Assembly: GCF_041435115.1 (NCBI RefSeq)
Contig: NZ_CP108046.1
Span: 2,542,001-2,606,000, forward strand
DNA length: 64,000 nt
DNA from: Streptomyces sp. NBC_00289
GTDB lineage: Bacteria > Actinomycetota > Actinomycetes > Streptomycetales > Streptomycetaceae
Direction: 5' to 3'
Shown here: positions 60,657 through 64,000 of the stretch, in pieces
Position numbering within the stretch: position 1 is the stretch's first letter
How the letters are laid out: each line of letters starts with the position of its first letter
Translations under genes and position numbers: made by a program
Notes under the pieces: model-generated
Database searches by the model: none
What the model saw: the letters and a program-made list of their open reading frames with translations, nothing else
What the model was told of the DNA's origin: nothing

Positions 60657-62000
60657 GTGACCGTGAAGGACATCCTGGACGCGATCCAGTCGCCGGACTC
60701 GACTCCGGACGACTTCGCCGCACTGCCGCTCCCCGAGTCGTACCGTGCGATCACCGTGCACAAGGACGAGACGGAGCTGTTCGCCGGGCTCGAGACCCGC
60801 GACAAGGACCCGCGCAAGTCGCTGCACCTCGACGAGGTGGCCCTGCCCGAACTGGGTCCGGGCGAGGCCCTGGTGGCCGTGATGGCCTCCTCGGTCAACT
60901 ACAACTCGGTGTGGACCTCGATCTTCGAGCCGGTGTCGACGTTCTCCTTCCTGGAGCGCTACGGCCGGCTCAGCGAGCTCAGCAAGCGGCACGACCTGCC
61001 GTACCACATCATCGGTTCCGACCTCGCGGGCGTGGTCCTGCGCACCGGGCCGGGCGTGAACGCCTGGAGGCCCGGGGACGAGGTCGTCGCCCACTGCCTG
61101 TCCGTCGAGCTGGAGTCCTCGGACGGCCACAACGACACCATGCTCGACCCCGAGCAGCGCATCTGGGGCTTCGAGACCAACTTCGGCGGGCTCGCGGAGA
61201 TCGCGCTCGTCAAGTCCAACCAGCTGATGCCCAAGCCGGACCACCTCAGCTGGGAGGAGGCCGCCGCCCCGGGCCTGGTCAACTCCACCGCGTACCGGCA
61301 GCTGGTCTCCCGCAACGGCGCCGGCATGAAGCAGGGCGACAACGTCCTCATCTGGGGCGCCAGCGGCGGACTCGGCTCCTACGCCACGCAGTTCGCGCTG
61401 GCCGGCGGCGCCAACCCCATCTGCGTCGTCTCCAGCGCGCAGAAGGCGGACATCTGCCGCGCGATGGGCGCCGAGGCGATCATCGACCGCAACGCCGAGG
61501 GCTACAAGTTCTGGAAGGACGAGCACACCCAGGACCCGAAGGAGTGGAAGCGCTTCGGCAAGCGCATCCGCGAATTCACCGGCGGCGAGGACATCGACAT
61601 CGTCTTCGAGCACCCCGGCCGGGAGACCTTCGGTGCGAGCGTCTACGTCACCCGCAAGGGCGGCACCATCACGACCTGCGCCTCGACCTCGGGCTACATG
61701 CACGAGTACGACAACCGCTACCTGTGGATGTCGCTGAAGCGGATCATCGGCTCGCACTTCGCCAACTACCGCGAGGCCTGGGAGGCCAACCGGCTGGTCG
61801 CGAAGGGCAAGATCCACCCGACGCTGTCCAAGGTGTACTCCCTGGAGGACACCGGCCAGGCCGCCTACGACGTGCACCGCAACCTCCACCAGGGCAAGGT
61901 GGGCGTGCTGTGCCTGGCCCCCGAGGAGGGCCTGGGCGTGCGTGACGAGGAGAAGCGCTCCTTGCACGTCGACGCCATCAACCGCTTCCGGAACATCTGA
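60657..62000 (+). CDS. ccr: Crotonyl-CoA carboxylase/reductase
   Basis: 447 residues. MDR fold: VMASSVNYNSVWTSIFEPVSTF, HIIGSDLAGVVLRTGPGVNAW, the NADPH motif WGASGGLGSYATQFA, and the family stretches FETNFGGLAEIALVKSNQLMPKPDHL and CASTSGYMHEYDNRYLWMSLKRIIGSHF. It reductively carboxylates crotonyl-CoA to ethylmalonyl-CoA with NADPH and CO2, a key step in acetyl-CoA assimilation and in making extender units for polyketides. GTG 60657 follows GGAGG by 7 nt. It is followed at once by meaA. Confidence 0.97.
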   Translation: MTVKDILDAIQSPDSTPDDFAALPLPESYRAITVHKDETELFAGLETRDKDPRKSLHLDEVALPELGPGEALVAVMASSVNYNSVWTSIFEPVSTFSFLERYGRLSELSKRHDLPYHIIGSDLAGVVLRTGPGVNAWRPGDEVVAHCLSVELESSDGHNDTMLDPEQRIWGFETNFGGLAEIALVKSNQLMPKPDHLSWEEAAAPGLVNSTAYRQLVSRNGAGMKQGDNVLIWGASGGLGSYATQFALAGGANPICVVSSAQKADICRAMGAEAIIDRNAEGYKFWKDEHTQDPKEWKRFGKRIREFTGGEDIDIVFEHPGRETFGASVYVTRKGGTITTCASTSGYMHEYDNRYLWMSLKRIIGSHFANYREAWEANRLVAKGKIHPTLSKVYSLEDTGQAAYDVHRNLHQGKVGVLCLAPEEGLGVRDEEKRSLHVDAINRFRNI

Positions 62001-62008
62001 GGTCACAG

Positions 62009-64000
62009 ATGACTGAGCGTCAGAAGGACCGGCCGTGGTTGATGCGGACCTACGCCGGTCACTCCACGGCCGAAGCGTCCAACGAGCTGTACCGGCGCAA
62101 CCTCGCCAAGGGCCAGACCGGACTGTCGGTCGCGTTCGACCTGCCGACACAGACCGGCTACGACTCCGACCACATCCTCGCCCGCGGCGAGGTCGGCCGG
62201 GTCGGCGTGCCGATCGCGCACCTCGGTGACATGCGCCGGCTGTTCCAGGACATCCCCCTGGAACAGATGAACACCTCGATGACGATCAACGCCACGGCCA
62301 TGTGGCTGCTGGCGCTCTACCAGGTCGTCGCCGAGGAGCAGGGTGCGGACATCACCCGGCTCCAGGGCACGACCCAGAACGACATCGTCAAGGAGTACCT
62401 GTCGCGGGGCACGCACGTGTTCCCGCCGGTGCCCTCGCTCCGGCTGACCACCGACATGATCGCGTACACGGTCTCCCACATGCCGAAGTGGAACCCGATC
62501 AACATCTGCAGCTACCACCTGCAGGAGGCGGGCGCCACGCCGGTCCAGGAGATCGCGTACGCGATGTCGACGGCGATCGCCGTGCTGGACGCGGTGCGCG
62601 ACAGCGGCCAGGTGCCGCAGGAGCGCATGGGTGACGTCGTCGCCCGTATCTCCTTCTTCGTGAACGCGGGAGTCCGCTTCATCGAGGAGATGTGCAAGAT
62701 GCGGGCGTTCGGCCGCATCTGGGACAAGGTCACCCGCGAGCGCTACGGCATCGAGGACTCCAAACAGCGCCGGTTCCGCTACGGCGTCCAGGTCAACTCC
62801 CTCGGCCTGACCGAGGCGCAGCCGGAGAACAACGTCCAGCGGATCGTGCTCGAGATGCTGGCCGTGACCCTCTCCAAGGACGCCCGCGCGCGTGCCGTCC
62901 AGCTGCCCGCCTGGAACGAGGCCCTCGGCCTGCCCCGCCCCTGGGACCAGCAGTGGTCGCTGCGGATGCAGCAGGTCCTCGCGTACGAGAGCGACCTGCT
63001 GGAGTACGGGGACATCTTCGAGGGTTCGAAGGTGATCGAGAGCAAGGTCGAGGCGCTGATCGAGGAGTCCCTCGCGGAGATGGCGCGGATCGAGGAGATG
63101 GGCGGCGCGATGGCCGCCGTCGAGTCCGGCTACCTCAAGTCGCAGCTCGTCTCCTCGCACGCGGAGCGCCGGGCTCGTATCGAGTCCGGCGTGGAGAAGA
63201 TCATCGGCGTCAACATCTTCGAGACGACCGAGCCGAACCCGCTGACCGCCGACCTGGACACGGCGATCCAGACGGTCGACCCGGCCGTGGAGGCCCGGGT
63301 CGTCGCCTCGCTCCAGAACTGGCGCGACACCCGCTACCAGCCGCCCTTCAACCACCCGCGCCCGTGCAAGGCGCTGGAGAAGCTGAAGGAGGCCGCCAAG
63401 GGCACCGCCAACCTCATGGAGGCCACCCTGGAGTGCGCCCGCGCCGGCGTCACGACCGGCGAGTGGGCCGGGGCGCTGCGTGAGGTGTTCGGCGAGTTCC
63501 GCGCGCCCACCGGTGTCTCCTCCGCTCCGGTGGCCATTCCCGCCGAGGCGGGCTCGGCGCTGGCCGAGGTGCGCCGCAAGGTGGACCTGACGGCCGCCGA
63601 CCTCGGTGTCGGCAAGCTCCGCTTCCTGGTCGGCAAGCCGGGCCTGGACGGGCACTCCAACGGTGCCGAGCAGATCGCCGTGCGCGCCCGCGACGCCGGG
63701 TTCGAGGTGGTCTACCAGGGGATCCGGCTGACACCGGAACAGATCGTGGACGCGGCCCTCGCCGAGGACGTGCACGCGGTCGGTCTCTCCATCCTCTCCG
63801 GATCGCACGCCCAACTGGTGCCGGACGTGCTGGAGCGGCTCCGTGTGGCCGGTGCCACAGACATTCCGGTGATCGCTGGTGGCATTATCCCGAATGGTGA
63901 CGCCGAACAGCTGCGAGCTGCCGGAGTGGCCGCGGTCTTCACCCCGAAGGACTTCGACATCACCGGAATCATCGGCCGCATCGTCGACGAGATCCGGAAA
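62009..64000 (+). CDS. meaA: Ethylmalonyl-CoA mutase MeaA (3'-truncated by window end)
   Basis: The frame runs from ATG 62009 to the last base without a stop, 664 codons; full-length relatives are about 675, so only the C-terminal tip is missing. It begins MTERQKDRPWLMRTYAGHST, with LSVAFDLPTQTGYDSDH as in methylmalonyl-CoA mutases. The B12-binding domain is at about 530-660 (LVGKPGLDGHSNGAEQIA with the cobalt-ligand His, LSILSGSH, VIAGGIIP). It converts ethylmalonyl-CoA to methylsuccinyl-CoA. Eight nt separate it from ccr, so one operon is certain in practice. Confidence 0.96.
   Translation, partial: MTERQKDRPWLMRTYAGHSTAEASNELYRRNLAKGQTGLSVAFDLPTQTGYDSDHILARGEVGRVGVPIAHLGDMRRLFQDIPLEQMNTSMTINATAMWLLALYQVVAEEQGADITRLQGTTQNDIVKEYLSRGTHVFPPVPSLRLTTDMIAYTVSHMPKWNPINICSYHLQEAGATPVQEIAYAMSTAIAVLDAVRDSGQVPQERMGDVVARISFFVNAGVRFIEEMCKMRAFGRIWDKVTRERYGIEDSKQRRFRYGVQVNSLGLTEAQPENNVQRIVLEMLAVTLSKDARARAVQLPAWNEALGLPRPWDQQWSLRMQQVLAYESDLLEYGDIFEGSKVIESKVEALIEESLAEMARIEEMGGAMAAVESGYLKSQLVSSHAERRARIESGVEKIIGVNIFETTEPNPLTADLDTAIQTVDPAVEARVVASLQNWRDTRYQPPFNHPRPCKALEKLKEAAKGTANLMEATLECARAGVTTGEWAGALREVFGEFRAPTGVSSAPVAIPAEAGSALAEVRRKVDLTAADLGVGKLRFLVGKPGLDGHSNGAEQIAVRARDAGFEVVYQGIRLTPEQIVDAALAEDVHAVGLSILSGSHAQLVPDVLERLRVAGATDIPVIAGGIIPNGDAEQLRAAGVAAVFTPKDFDITGIIGRIVDEIRK

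Noticed and set aside
60412..60660. 82-codon leader frame overlapping the ccr start by 4 nt
   Set aside because: It would begin inside the predicted operator/promoter, lacks a binding site, and gives an Arg/Pro-rich product without family likeness. The GTGA overlap alone is not enough.

Overview
This is a very GC-rich actinobacterial chromosome segment, almost certainly from a Streptomyces species. The evidence is codon usage, a gvpO-A-F-G-Y-Z-J-L-S-K gas-vesicle cluster, a DUF5753 XRE regulator, a SigB/F/G-type sigma factor, and the ccr/meaA ethylmalonyl-CoA pair. From memory, the gene order resembles, in reverse, the S. coelicolor region around SCO6472-SCO6545. That comparison is recollection and was not computed.

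Layout. 1-1035: C-terminal end of a GH74 xyloglucanase with a CBM2. 1036-4013: two nested insertion sequences, an IS110-family element and an intact IS256-family element with inverted repeats and an 8-bp target duplication. 4026-8002: a PL11 rhamnogalacturonan lyase, then a WYL regulator divergent from a two-gene unit across a perfect palindrome. 8118-18223: small enzymes and regulators, an OsmC protein, a MoxR/VWA pair, an alkaline-phosphatase-like membrane protein, and an MBL/DedA pair. 18410-25847: an MBL hydrolase coupled to a lysine-free aminotransferase-fold protein, a secreted anchored protein, a sigma factor (probably sigK), and a DUF2795/CBS/membrane/DJ-1 stress-like unit with a SigB-type promoter. 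26012-28864: ABC-F ATPase, methyltransferase, and a 56-residue membrane peptide.

28926-37085 is one long minus-strand run. A transketolase comes first, then a frameshifted LigD-type polymerase-domain gene, then all ten gas-vesicle genes, most overlapping by 4 nt. 37421-40834 holds an F420-dependent oxidoreductase with a SigB-type promoter and several small genes, one behind a 67-bp concentric palindrome. 41043-46065 is an overlapping four-peptidase operon (M55, M20, S9, S66). 46229-52749 carries a methyltransferase, a PAS-GAF-SpoIIE-ATPase phosphatase, an MFS pump with three extra beta-sandwich repeats, and a SRPBCC protein. 52876-57097: an SOS-box-preceded radical SAM protein, a secreted tripeptidyl aminopeptidase followed by tandem repeats, a GNAT and a HEAT-repeat protein. 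57464-64000: a duplicated 3-hydroxyacyl-CoA dehydrogenase, a TetR regulator, ccr and meaA (cut by the window end). This last group is the acetyl-CoA assimilation and ethylmalonyl-CoA supply pathway, with a paired-palindrome promoter before ccr.

No tRNA, rRNA or CRISPR array was seen. The most interesting observations are the lysine-free aminotransferase-fold protein, the candidate IS110 bridge RNA, the operator geometry of the ccr promoter, the frameshift in the LigD-like gene, the 67-bp palindrome, and the oppositely charged tails of GvpY and GvpZ.
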